64,000 nucleotides of DNA from JAOPZW01 sp963851295 (GTDB lineage Bacteria; Actinomycetota; Thermoleophilia; Solirubrobacterales; Solirubrobacteraceae). The notes beneath the pieces were generated by a model that ran no database searches, had not been told where the DNA came from, and was given only the letters and a program-made list of their open reading frames with translations. Both the position numbers and the translations under genes were made by a program. The stretch is taken from assembly GCA_963851295.1 (NCBI GenBank), contig CAWKOS010000013.1:1-64000 (forward strand), read 5' to 3'. Shown one piece after another: positions 23,665 through 31,685 of this stretch (positions are counted from its first letter, which is position 1; every line of letters starts with the position of its first letter).

Positions 23665-24042
23665 ATGCCCGGCTATTCGCAGGATCAGGTCCCGATCGAG
23701 TTCGAGGCCGACGTCGCCAAGATCCGCTCGATCGAGGCGGGCGGGATGACGCTCGCCTTCGAGCGCATGAGCGCGGGCGTCGAGACCGCCCCGCTCTTCA
23801 AGGGGCTGCCCGACGACGCGTGCCAGAGCCCGCACTGGGGCTACGTCATCGAGGGCCGCCTCGGGATCGTCGCCACGGACGGCTCCGAGGAGACGCTGAC
23901 CACGGGCCAGGCCTACTACCTGCCCGCCGGCCACAACGTGGTCGTCGAGGAGGACACGCTCGTCCTCGAGTTCTCGCCCGCCCACGACCGCGCCCGGACG
24001 ATGGAGCACGCCGCCCAGATGATGGCGGCGGCGGGCGCCTAG
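23665..24042 (+). CDS. Cupin-domain protein
   Basis: A 125-residue single cupin. It has PHWGYVIEGRLGIV (first cupin motif with one His), GQAYYLPAGHNVV and the closing strand ending DTLVLEFSP. The second His-rich motif is only partly present, so metal binding may be weak. The upstream AGGAGAGGGG, 7 nt from the ATG at 23665, fixes the start over an in-frame extension. Function unknown; binding of a small ligand or a dioxygenase-like role are possible. It is 3 nt from the MFS gene and so co-transcribed. Confidence 0.8.
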   Translation: MPGYSQDQVPIEFEADVAKIRSIEAGGMTLAFERMSAGVETAPLFKGLPDDACQSPHWGYVIEGRLGIVATDGSEETLTTGQAYYLPAGHNVVVEEDTLVLEFSPAHDRARTMEHAAQMMAAAGA

Positions 24043-24045
24043 CCG

Positions 24046-25314
24046 ATGCGCGACCGCCGCCTGCTCTCGGGCGCGGTGGGCCTCTCCGCGCTGGGCGACT
24101 TCCTCGGCTTCATTCCGCTGGCCCTGTACCTGCAGGAGCACACGGGGTCGGGGATCGCCGTCGCGGGGCTCTTCATCGCGCTGTGGACGCCGTCGGTGAT
24201 CCTCGGCGGGCCGGCGGGGCTGCTCGCCGACCGCGTCGAGAGCCGCCGGCTGCTGCGCGACGTCTCGCTCGCGCAGGCGGCGGTCGCGGTCGTGCTCGCC
24301 CTGGCCTTCGGCGGCGTGGCGGCGACGCTCGCGCTCACGGCGCTGCTCGGCGTCGGGGTCGCGATCGCCCAGCCGGCCGAGTTCGCGCTCGCGCCGGCCG
24401 TCGCCGGCGCGGGCGGGGTCGCGGCCGTCAACGGGCGCATCGAGGCCGCCCGCTACCTGGGCTTCACCCTCGGCCCGGTCCTCGGCGGCCTGCTGGCCGC
24501 GGCCGGCGGCACGCGCATCGCGCTGCTCGCCAACGCTGCGAGCTTCCTGGCGGTCGCAGCGGCCGCGCAGGCGCTGCGGGCGCGGCGCGAGCCCGGCCCC
24601 CGCGACGCCGGCGGCGGAGGCGACCGCGCCCGCGCTCGCGACGGCTTCGCCTTCCTGCTCGGCGACGGCGTGCTCGCGCCGGTCGTGCTCGTCGCCTTCG
24701 TCTCGCTGCTGTTCATGACCGCGTCGGCGACCGCGGAGGTCTTCTTCGCCAAGGACGTCCTGCACGCCGGCGACAGCGGCTACGGCGTCCTCATGACGCT
24801 GTGGACGCTGGGCATGGTCATCGGCTCGACCGTCGTCGCGTCGCGCGTGCCGGCCGCCGCCTACGCGACGGGCGCCCTCGCCGCGATCGCCTTGCAGGGC
24901 GCCGGGCTCGCGCTGCCGACCCTGTGGCTCGTGCTGCCCTTCGCCCTCGGCGCCTACCTCGCGGGCGGCATCGGCCACGGCACGAAGAACGTCCTCGTGC
25001 GCACGCTCATCCACGACCGCGTGCCCGACGAGCTGCGCGGACGCGCGTGGGCCGCCTACAGCGCCGGGCGCAACGGGGCCGAGCTCTTCGCCCTCGTCGC
25101 GGGCGGCCTGCTCGTCGCGGCCATCGGCGCGCGCTGGACGCTGCTGCTCGCGGGCGCGCTGCCCGTGATCGCCGCCGGCGCCGCGCTGGCGCCTACGATC
25201 AGAGCACGATGGACGCGCGCGTCATGGGCATCCTCAACGTCACGCCCGATTCCTTCTCCGACGGGGGCGAGTGGTTCGCCTTCGACGAGGCCGTCGCGCA
25301 CGCCCGCGAGCTGA
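24046..25314 (+). CDS. MFS transporter, 3' end overlapping folP
   Basis: A 422-residue major facilitator with about ten to twelve hydrophobic segments. The signature motif A region is GPAGLLADRVESRRLLRD, with a second half around GYGVLMTLWTLGMVIGS. It is closest in style to enterobactin-exporter (EntS-like) or multidrug efflux members, but substrate is unknown. The last 35 residues (from TIRARWTRASW) are a Ser/Pro-rich tail read in another frame through the start of folP, giving a 106-nt overlap. The true C-terminus may lie near residue 385 if an undetected indel exists. Confidence 0.85.
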   Translation: MRDRRLLSGAVGLSALGDFLGFIPLALYLQEHTGSGIAVAGLFIALWTPSVILGGPAGLLADRVESRRLLRDVSLAQAAVAVVLALAFGGVAATLALTALLGVGVAIAQPAEFALAPAVAGAGGVAAVNGRIEAARYLGFTLGPVLGGLLAAAGGTRIALLANAASFLAVAAAAQALRARREPGPRDAGGGGDRARARDGFAFLLGDGVLAPVVLVAFVSLLFMTASATAEVFFAKDVLHAGDSGYGVLMTLWTLGMVIGSTVVASRVPAAAYATGALAAIALQGAGLALPTLWLVLPFALGAYLAGGIGHGTKNVLVRTLIHDRVPDELRGRAWAAYSAGRNGAELFALVAGGLLVAAIGARWTLLLAGALPVIAAGAALAPTIRARWTRASWASSTSRPIPSPTGASGSPSTRPSRTPAS

Positions 25315-26012
25315 TCGCCGAGGGCGCCGACATCATCGACGTGGGCGGCGAGTCGACGCGCCCGGGATCGCTGCCGGTCGCCGTCGACGAGGAGCTGCGG
25401 CGCGTCGTGCCCGTCATCCGGATCCTGCGCGGCGCCGGCGCGCAGCTCAGCGTCGACACCGCCAAGCTGACGGTGGCCGAGGCCGCCGTCGAAGCGGGCG
25501 CGACCTTCGTCAACGACGTCACCGCCTTCCGCCACGAGCCCGAGCTGGCGGGCTTCGTCGCCGACCACCGCTGCGACTGCTGCCTCATGCACATGCTCGG
25601 CGAGCCGCGCACGATGCAGGACGACCCGCGCTACGACGACGTCGTCGACGACGTCCGCGCCTTCCTCGAGGCGCGCGCCGAGTTCGCCGTGGGCGAAGGG
25701 GTGCGCGAGGAGCGGATCATGGTCGACCCGGGGATCGGCTTCGGCAAGACGCTCCAGCACAACCTCGAGCTCCTGCGGCGCCTGGACGAGATCGCGGCCA
25801 TCGGCTTCCCGGTCGTGATCGGAACCTCGCGCAAGTCGTTCCTCGCGCGCCTGACCGGCCGCGAGGACCCGCACGAGCGCGTCGCGGCGACGGTGGCGAC
25901 GACCGTCCTCGCGCTCGAGCGCGGGGCGAGCGTCTTCCGCGTCCACGATGTGGCCCCCACGAAGGACGCCCTGGCGGTGGCGACTGCTACGTTGCGGGCC
26001 GATGGCGCCTGA
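25209..26012 (+). CDS. folP: Dihydropteroate synthase
   Basis: A 267-residue DHPS joining 6-hydroxymethyl-dihydropterin pyrophosphate to p-aminobenzoate in folate synthesis. It has GILNVTPDSFSDGG at the start, the GGESTRPGS motif, the substrate segments SVDTAK and FVNDVTAF, DPGIGFGKT and GTSRKSF near the end. Normal length. Two in-frame starts (25209 and 25224) are possible, the second giving the usual M-G-I-L-N start. It is the first fol gene here and overlaps folB by 11 nt; the sulfonamide-binding region is intact. Confidence 0.95.
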   Translation: MDARVMGILNVTPDSFSDGGEWFAFDEAVAHARELIAEGADIIDVGGESTRPGSLPVAVDEELRRVVPVIRILRGAGAQLSVDTAKLTVAEAAVEAGATFVNDVTAFRHEPELAGFVADHRCDCCLMHMLGEPRTMQDDPRYDDVVDDVRAFLEARAEFAVGEGVREERIMVDPGIGFGKTLQHNLELLRRLDEIAAIGFPVVIGTSRKSFLARLTGREDPHERVAATVATTVLALERGASVFRVHDVAPTKDALAVATATLRADGA

Positions 26013-26457
26013 GGACGACGAGGACCTCGACGACGAGCTCGAGGACGACGAGGACTACGACGACGACGACGAGGAGCACGAGGCTCCGCAGACCGAGGTG
26101 ACCATCGAGGTCACCGGGCTCTCGCTCTACACGCACCACGGCGTCAGCGCCGCCGAGCGCGAGGTCGGCCAGCGGCTCGTGCTCGACCTGCGCATGGAGG
26201 TCGGCGAGTGCGACGCGACGGTCACCGACCTCGTGGAGGACACCGTCGACTACGCGGTCGTGTGCGAGCGCGTGGCGCTCGTCGCCCAGCAGCGCTCCTA
26301 CAAGACCCTCGAGCGCCTGTGCTCGGCGATCGCCGACCGCCTGCTGGCGGACTTCGCCGCCGAGGAGGTCTGGGTCAAGGCGACCAAGCCCGAGCCGCCG
26401 ATCCCGCTCCCGGTGGAGTCGGTGTCGGTCGAGGTCTGGCGCCAGTCGGGGGAGTAG
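26002..26457 (+). CDS. folB: Dihydroneopterin aldolase with acidic N-terminal extension
   Basis: A 151-residue FolB that splits dihydroneopterin to 6-hydroxymethyl-dihydropterin. The domain begins near residue 35: EVTGLSLYTHHGVSAAERE, then GQRLVLDLRMEVG, DTVDYAVV, LERLCSAIADRL and KPEPPIPLPVESVSVEV. The first 30 residues are almost only Asp and Glu (EDDEDLDDELEDDEDYDDDD), absent from the usual 120-residue enzyme. The start overlaps folP by 11 nt, which explains the extension only partly. The repeated GAC/GAG codons could be a low-complexity expansion. Confidence 0.93.
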   Translation: MAPEDDEDLDDELEDDEDYDDDDEEHEAPQTEVTIEVTGLSLYTHHGVSAAEREVGQRLVLDLRMEVGECDATVTDLVEDTVDYAVVCERVALVAQQRSYKTLERLCSAIADRLLADFAAEEVWVKATKPEPPIPLPVESVSVEVWRQSGE

Positions 26458-26491
26458 GGCCTCGCGGCGCGCGGCCCGCTGACGCGACGCC

Positions 26492-26521
26492 TTGACAGGT
26501 GAGTGACCACTCACTCACACT
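26492..26521 (+). promoter_or_regulatory. Promoter with TetR operator for the regulator-MMPL operon
   Basis: TTGACA at 26492-26497 and CACACT at 26516-26521 are 18 nt apart. The spacer carries the 16-bp perfect dyad GTGAGTG-AC-CACTCAC (26499-26514). The -10 is 6 nt before the ATG at 26528. A repressor bound here would block RNA polymerase directly. Confidence 0.65.
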
Positions 26522-26527
26522 ATCCGC

Positions 26528-27079
26528 ATGCCCGTCGCCGCCAGCCGCATGTCCGCCGGCGAGCGCCGCGAGCAGGTGCTCGAGGCGGCCCTGAAGGCGT
26601 TCGCGGCCACCGGCTACCACGGCACGACGACCGAGGCGATCGCCCGCGCGGCGGGCATCTCGCACGCCTACCTGTTCCGGCTCTTCCCGACGAAGAAGGC
26701 GCTCTTCCGGGCCTGCGGCGAGCGCTGCCAGGAGCGCACGCTCGACGCCTTCCGCAGCGCGGCGGCCGAGGCGGGCGGCGGGCCGCAGGCCCTCGAGGCC
26801 ATGGGCGAGGCGTACTGGCAGATGCTCGCCGACCGCGACCAGCTGCGCATGCAGATGCAGATCTGGGCGGCGTGCTCGGACGACGAGATCCGCGCCGCCG
26901 CGAGCGCCCACTACGGCGAGGTCGTGCGCGAGATCGAGCGGCTCTCGGGCGCGGACCCCGAGACCGTGAGCGCCTTCATCGCCAAGGGCATGCTCCTCAA
27001 CGTGGCCGCGACGCTCGACCTCGAGGCCCATCGGCGCAAGGGCTGGGTGCAGCGGCTGCTCGGGCGGCCGGTCCGATGA
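26528..27079 (+). CDS. TetR family transcriptional regulator
   Basis: A 183-residue regulator. The helix-turn-helix (REQVLEAALKAFAATGYHGT, then TEAIARAAGISHAYLFRLF) is followed by a helical ligand domain without recognisable specificity. The perfect dyad overlapping its own promoter, plus the directly coupled MMPL transporter gene (ATGA overlap), indicates autoregulation and ligand-induced efflux. The whole unit sits between folB and folK, so it was probably inserted into a folate operon. The start is the first ATG after the promoter. Confidence 0.92.
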   Translation: MPVAASRMSAGERREQVLEAALKAFAATGYHGTTTEAIARAAGISHAYLFRLFPTKKALFRACGERCQERTLDAFRSAAAEAGGGPQALEAMGEAYWQMLADRDQLRMQMQIWAACSDDEIRAAASAHYGEVVREIERLSGADPETVSAFIAKGMLLNVAATLDLEAHRRKGWVQRLLGRPVR

Positions 27080-29202
27080 CCGCGCTCGGCGACCGGATCT
27101 ACCGCCATCGCGCGCGCGTGCTCGCGGCGGCCGTCCTGCTCTTCGCCGTCGCGGTCGTCCTCGGCGGCCCGGTGGCCGGCGAGCTGAAGGGCGCCGGCCT
27201 GAGCGACACCGGCTCGCAGAGCCACCGCATCGACCGCCAGATCGAGCGCGCCACCGGCGGGCGCGAGGACTTCGGCCTCACCGCCCTGCTGCGCCCCGGC
27301 GGCGACATCCGCACCGACGGGCGCGCGCGTGCGCGCCTGCGCGCCGTCCAGCGCGCGATCGCCGCCGACCCAGGCGTCTCGGCGACGCGCAGCTGGCTCG
27401 ACGGCCACCCGGCGGCGCTGATCTCGCGCGACGCCACGCAGGCGCTCGTCGCCGCCTCCTTCGGCAAGGACGCCGACGAGCTCGACGTCGCCAAGCGGCT
27501 GCGCGCGAAGCTCGGCCCGCAGGGCGTGCGCTTCGGCGGCACCGGGCTGGCCGAGCCGGAGATCGGCGAGCAGGTCTCCAAGGACCTCGCCCGCGCCGAG
27601 CTGCTCGCCTTCCCGCTGCTCTTCGTGCTCGCGCTGTGGGTCTTCCGCGGCATGGTCGCGGCGCTCATGCCGCCGCTCGTCGGGGGCCTGAGCATCGTCT
27701 TCACCTTCCTGCTCATGCGGTTGGTCAACGCCGACGTCACGGGGCTGTCGATCTACGCGCTGAACCTCGTCACCGGCGTCGGGCTCGGCCTCGCGATCGA
27801 CTACAGCCTGTTCATCGTCTCGCGCTACCGCGAGGAGGCCGCGAAGGTCGGCTACGGGCGCGAGGCCCTCGTGCACACGCTCGCTACCGCGGGGCGGACG
27901 ATCCTCTTCAGCGCCCTGACCGTCGCGGCGGCGATGGCGTCGCTGCTCGTCTTCCCGCTGAAGTTCCTCTACTCGATGGGGGTCGGCGGCCTGCTCGCCT
28001 CGCTCGTGGCCGCGGCCGTGGCGCTGACGATCCTCCCGGCGCTGCTCGCGGTCCTCGGCCCGCGCATCAACGCACTGTCCATCGCGCGCTGGCGGCGCGC
28101 GGCCGACGCCGCCGCGCGGCCCGCGTCCGAGGGGCCCTGGTACCGCCTCGCGCAGTGGGTGATGCGCCACGCGCTGCCCGTCGCGGTGGCCACCTCGACG
28201 CTGCTCATCGTCGCGGGCCTGCCCTTCCTGCGCGCGGCCTTCGTCTCGGCCGACTGGCACATGGCGCCGCCCGGGTCGGAGCTGCGGGTCGTGGCGCAGG
28301 ACGTCGAGCGCGACTTCGGCGCCGCCGCCGGCCAGCCGATCAAGGTCGTCGCCACCGCCGGTCCGCGCGACGACGCCGCCGTTGCCCGCTACGCGCGCGC
28401 CCTGGGCGAGCTGCCCGGCGGCGCGCGGGTGGCGCCGCCGCGGCGGATCGCGCCCGACGCCGTGGAGATCGACGTCGTCGCGCCAGGCGATCCGCGCTCG
28501 TCCGCCACGCGCGACCTCGTGCGCGAGATCCGCGCCGTCCCGGCGGGCTTCCCGGTCGGCGCGACCGGCAACGCGGCGCGCTTCATCGACCAGCAGTCGG
28601 CGCTCACGCGCTGGCTGCCGCTCGCCCTCGCCCTGCTCACGATCACGACCTTCGCCATCCTCTTCCTCATGACGGGCTCGGTCGTGCTCCCGGTCAAGGC
28701 GCTGATCATGAACCTGCTCACGCTGAGCGCGACCTTCGGCATCCTGGTGCTCGTCTTCCAGGACGGGCGCCTGGAGGGGCCGCTTCACTACGTGAGCCCG
28801 GGGGGCCTCGAGTCGACGCAGCCCGTGCTGCTCGCGGTCATCGCCTTCGGCCTGGCCACCGACTACGGCGTCTTCCTGCTCTCGCGCATCAAGGAGGCGC
28901 GCGACGGCGGCCGCGACGACCGCGAGGCCGTGGCCTTCGGCGTCGAGCGGACGGGGCGGATCGTGACCGCCGCGGCGCTGCTCTTCTGCGTGGCCATCGG
29001 CGCCTTCGCGACCTCGTCGATCGTCTTCATCAAGCTCCTCGGGCTCGGCACGGCGCTGGCGGTGGCGATCGACGCGACGATCGTGCGCGCGCTGCTCGTC
29101 CCGGCGCTGATGGCGCTGCTCGGGCGCTGGAACTGGTGGGCGCCGGCGCCGCTGCGGCGCCTGTACGCGCGCGTCGGGCTCAGCGAGGCGGCGCACGCTT
29201 GA
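27076..29202 (+). CDS. MMPL family RND transporter
   Basis: A 708-residue inner-membrane transporter of the MMPL/RND type: TM1, a large extracytoplasmic loop, TM2-6, a second loop and TM7-12. It has YALNLVTGVGLGLAIDYSLF in the first half, where the Asp-Tyr pair of TM4 is kept (proton relay), and FGLATDYGVFLLSRIKEA in the second. The loop segment GLSDTGSQSHRIDRQIERA is a periplasmic subdomain start. It likely exports lipids, siderophores or drugs. The TetR partner and the following thioesterase point to an acylated or hydrophobic substrate (inference). Confidence 0.93.
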   Translation: MTALGDRIYRHRARVLAAAVLLFAVAVVLGGPVAGELKGAGLSDTGSQSHRIDRQIERATGGREDFGLTALLRPGGDIRTDGRARARLRAVQRAIAADPGVSATRSWLDGHPAALISRDATQALVAASFGKDADELDVAKRLRAKLGPQGVRFGGTGLAEPEIGEQVSKDLARAELLAFPLLFVLALWVFRGMVAALMPPLVGGLSIVFTFLLMRLVNADVTGLSIYALNLVTGVGLGLAIDYSLFIVSRYREEAAKVGYGREALVHTLATAGRTILFSALTVAAAMASLLVFPLKFLYSMGVGGLLASLVAAAVALTILPALLAVLGPRINALSIARWRRAADAAARPASEGPWYRLAQWVMRHALPVAVATSTLLIVAGLPFLRAAFVSADWHMAPPGSELRVVAQDVERDFGAAAGQPIKVVATAGPRDDAAVARYARALGELPGGARVAPPRRIAPDAVEIDVVAPGDPRSSATRDLVREIRAVPAGFPVGATGNAARFIDQQSALTRWLPLALALLTITTFAILFLMTGSVVLPVKALIMNLLTLSATFGILVLVFQDGRLEGPLHYVSPGGLESTQPVLLAVIAFGLATDYGVFLLSRIKEARDGGRDDREAVAFGVERTGRIVTAAALLFCVAIGAFATSSIVFIKLLGLGTALAVAIDATIVRALLVPALMALLGRWNWWAPAPLRRLYARVGLSEAAHA

Positions 29203-29999
29203 GCACCTTCGCGCGGGCGACGGCGGTGGAGCGGGTCGGCGACGGAGCCTGGCGGGCCGGGTACGACGGCGCCTGGTCGACCCAGCTCGGCGCCAACGGT
29301 GGCTTCCTCGCCGCGATCGTCCTGCGCGCGATGGCCGCCGAGCTCGACGACGACGAGCGCGCGGCGCGCTCGCTCACGTGCCACTACCTGCGCCCGCCGG
29401 GCCCGGGCGAGCTGCGCCTCGAGGTCGCCGTCGAGCGCAGCGGGCGCTCGCTGAGCACGGTGACCGCGCGGCTGTCGGAGAACGGGGCGCTGTGCGTGCT
29501 CGGGGTGGGCGCCTTCGCGCGCGACTTCGAGGGGGCCGCCGACTACACCGACGCGCCGCCGCAGGCCCCGGTGCCCGAGGCGGTGGAGCGTCTGCCGCCC
29601 GTGGCCGAGGTCCCGATGACGTCGCAGTTCGTCATGCGCCCGACGATGGGGGCGCCGCTCTTCGCCGGCGCACCCGAGGCCGTCACCGGCGGCTGGCTGC
29701 GCTTCGCCGATCCCCAGCCGCTCGACGCCCCCGCGCTCGCGATGTACTCCGACGCCTGGTGGCCCTCGCCCATGCCGCGCCTGACGCGCCCCGCGGCGCT
29801 GCCGACGATCGACCTCACGGTGCACTTCCGGGCGCCGGCGGCCGCGGCGGCGATCGCCGACGAGCCGGTGCTCGCGGTCTTTCGCTCCTCGACGGCCGCC
29901 GGCGGCTTCTTCGAGGAGGACGGCGAGCTGTGGAGCCGCGACGGCGTCCTGCTCGCCCACTCGCGCCAGCTCGCGCTGCTCGTGGACGGCGGGCGATGA
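29199..29999 (+). CDS. Acyl-CoA thioesterase family protein (double hot-dog)
   Basis: A 266-residue protein starting at TTG, which overlaps the MMPL stop (TTGA). The two-hot-dog layout is visible: STQLGANGGFLAAIVLRAM and CHYLRPPGPGELRLEVAVER in the first half, PTIDLTVHFRAPAA and the Gly-rich GGFFEEDGELWSRDG in the second. This is the TesB-like/thioesterase-like superfamily that cleaves acyl-CoA thioesters. It lacks a DUF name I can assign. Its position behind an MMPL transporter suggests it supplies or removes an acyl-CoA substrate. Confidence 0.82.
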   Translation: MSTFARATAVERVGDGAWRAGYDGAWSTQLGANGGFLAAIVLRAMAAELDDDERAARSLTCHYLRPPGPGELRLEVAVERSGRSLSTVTARLSENGALCVLGVGAFARDFEGAADYTDAPPQAPVPEAVERLPPVAEVPMTSQFVMRPTMGAPLFAGAPEAVTGGWLRFADPQPLDAPALAMYSDAWWPSPMPRLTRPAALPTIDLTVHFRAPAAAAAIADEPVLAVFRSSTAAGGFFEEDGELWSRDGVLLAHSRQLALLVDGGR

Positions 30000-30523
30000 C
30001 GATCGACGACGTCATGCCGACCTGGGACTGGCGCAGCGCGCATGCCACGCGCGTCGCCGCGTCGCCCGAGCGCGCGGCCGCTGCGGCGCGCGAGGTGACG
30101 GGTCGCGACCTGCCGCTCACCGGCCTGCTGATGCGCATCCGGATGCTGGGGCGGCGCGCCACCGGGGAGCGCCCCGTGCTCGACGCCATGGCGCGCATCG
30201 GGCTCGCCGTGCTCGTCGACGAGCCGGCCGCGGTGGTCGTCGGGGGCGCCCTGTCGCCGTGGCGGCTGCGCGGCGGCCACCGCCCGATCGCGTCGGCCGC
30301 CGAGCTGCGCGCCTTCGCCGAGCCCGGCTGGGTGCGCGCTGCGATGGCCTTCACCACGACGCCCGACGGCCACGGCTGCCGCCTGGCGACCGAGACGCGG
30401 ATCGCCGCGACCGACGAGGCCGCGCGCCGGCGCTTCGGGCGCTACTGGCGCGTCATCGGGCCCTTCAGCGGGTTGACACGCCGAGAGATGCTCGCCGCGA
30501 TCAAGCGCAGGGCCGAGACGTGA
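29996..30523 (+). CDS. Conserved hypothetical protein, actinobacterial (SRPBCC-like)
   Basis: A 175-residue soluble protein. The start has TWDWRSAHATRVAASPE, the middle LLMRIRMLGRRATGERP and IGLAVLVDEPAAVVVGGALS. The C-terminus TETRIAATDEAARRRFGRYW followed by VIGPFSGLTRREML looks like the last strand and long helix of an SRPBCC/START-type fold. I do not recognise the family precisely and cannot name a ligand. It is the last gene of the TetR-MMPL module and overlaps the folK start by 4 nt, meaning folK may be read from this transcript. Confidence 0.7.
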   Translation: MTIDDVMPTWDWRSAHATRVAASPERAAAAAREVTGRDLPLTGLLMRIRMLGRRATGERPVLDAMARIGLAVLVDEPAAVVVGGALSPWRLRGGHRPIASAAELRAFAEPGWVRAAMAFTTTPDGHGCRLATETRIAATDEAARRRFGRYWRVIGPFSGLTRREMLAAIKRRAET

Positions 30524-31029
30524 GGGGCTACCTGGGCCTCGGCTCCAACGTGGGCGACCGGCGCGGCAACCTCCAGGCCGCGGTCGACGCCCTGCCCGAC
30601 CACGGCGTCCTCGTGCTCGGCTGCTCGTCGACCTACGACACCGATCCGGTCGGCGAGATCCTCGACCAGCCGTCGTTCCTCAACGCCTGCGTGCGCATCG
30701 AGACCGCCCTGGAGCCCGAGGCGCTGCTCGATGCGTGCAAGGCGATCGAGCGCGAGCTCGGCCGCGACCTCGAGAGCACGATCCGCCACGCGCCGCGCCC
30801 GATCGACGTCGACCTGCTGCTGCTCGGCGACGAGCCCTACTCGTCGCAGCGGCTGACGCTGCCCCACCCCGAGGCCACGCGGCGGCGCTTCGTCCTCATC
30901 CCGCTGCTCGAGCTGGACTTCGACCTCGCCACGCCGGACGGCACGCGCCTGAGCGACTGCCTTGCCGCGATGCCGCTCGATGAGGGCGTGCGCCGCGACG
31001 GGCCGCCGCTGCGCCTGCCGGCCCACTAG
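30520..31029 (+). CDS. folK: 2-amino-4-hydroxy-6-hydroxymethyldihydropteridine pyrophosphokinase
   Basis: A 169-residue HPPK that pyrophosphorylates the pterin for folP. It has GLGSNVGDR at the start, then DQPSFLNACVRIET, the RPIDVDLLLLG strand and LPHPEATRRRFVLIPLLEL carrying the active-site Arg/His. Start GTG overlaps the upstream stop. In other actinobacteria folK follows folB directly; here four unrelated genes separate them. The stop overlaps that of the convergent TetR gene by CTAG. Confidence 0.94.
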   Translation: MRGYLGLGSNVGDRRGNLQAAVDALPDHGVLVLGCSSTYDTDPVGEILDQPSFLNACVRIETALEPEALLDACKAIERELGRDLESTIRHAPRPIDVDLLLLGDEPYSSQRLTLPHPEATRRRFVLIPLLELDFDLATPDGTRLSDCLAAMPLDEGVRRDGPPLRLPAH

Positions 31030-31625
31030 CGCAGGCTCGTCAGCAGGCGGCCGAGGACCGCGTCGACCTCGTCGCGCGCCCGCTTCGGGTCGGCCGCCGT
31101 GGCCACGTAGAGCGCGGCCTCGTCGACGGCGCCGATGAGCACGTGGGCCAGCGGGGGGACGGGCTGGGGCGCGAGCTGGCCCGCGTCGATGGCGCCCTGG
31201 AGCACGGTCTCGACGAGGCCGAAGCCATAGCGCATGGCGATCGCGCGCCAGCGCTCCCAGCCGAGCACCGAGGGGCCGTCGAGCAGGACGATGCGCTGGG
31301 TCTCGGGCTCGGTGCTCGCTTCGAGCCACGCGGCCGTGCCCGCGCGCAGCGCGGAGAGCGGGTCGGCGGCGCCGATGGCGACGGCGGCCGCGCCGATCCG
31401 CTCGGACAGCTCGGCCTCGACGCGCTCGAAGACGGCCGCGAAGAGCTCGGTCTTGTCGGCGAACTGGTGGTAGAGCGCGCCGCGCGTGACGCCGGCCGCG
31501 CGCACGATCTCCTCGGTGCCGACCGCGGCGAACCCGCGCTCGGCGAAGAGCGGGCGGGCGGCCGCGACCAGCGCGGCGCGGGTCGCCTCGGAGCGCTCGG
31601 CGTGCTTGGTGCGCTTGACATTCAT
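31026..31625 (-). CDS. TetR family transcriptional regulator
   Basis: A 199-residue regulator with HTH (RAALVAAARPLFAERGFAAV, then EEIVRAAGVTRGALYHQF) and a C-terminal helical domain typical of TetR group proteins. It starts at ATG 31625, next to a hyphenated dyad at 31626-31652 in the gap shared with the divergent alpha/beta hydrolase gene, so both genes are probably under its control. It is convergent with folK. The ligand is unknown; the neighbouring hydrolase suggests an ester or halogenated substrate (inference). Confidence 0.9.
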   Translation of the reverse strand: MNVKRTKHAERSEATRAALVAAARPLFAERGFAAVGTEEIVRAAGVTRGALYHQFADKTELFAAVFERVEAELSERIGAAAVAIGAADPLSALRAGTAAWLEASTEPETQRIVLLDGPSVLGWERWRAIAMRYGFGLVETVLQGAIDAGQLAPQPVPPLAHVLIGAVDEAALYVATAADPKRARDEVDAVLGRLLTSLR

Positions 31626-31652
31626 ACTGTCTGTATCCAAAATACGTACAGT
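31626..31652. promoter_or_regulatory. TetR operator in divergent gap
   Basis: ACTGTCTGTAT (31626-31636) and ATACGTACAGT (31642-31652) form a hyphenated dyad with 9 of 11 matching arm positions. It fills most of the 60-bp gap between the divergent TetR and hydrolase genes and starts one base from the TetR ATG. Confidence 0.65.
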
Positions 31653-31685
31653 CTGCACGCAAATCTAGACGACCGCGAGGACGAC

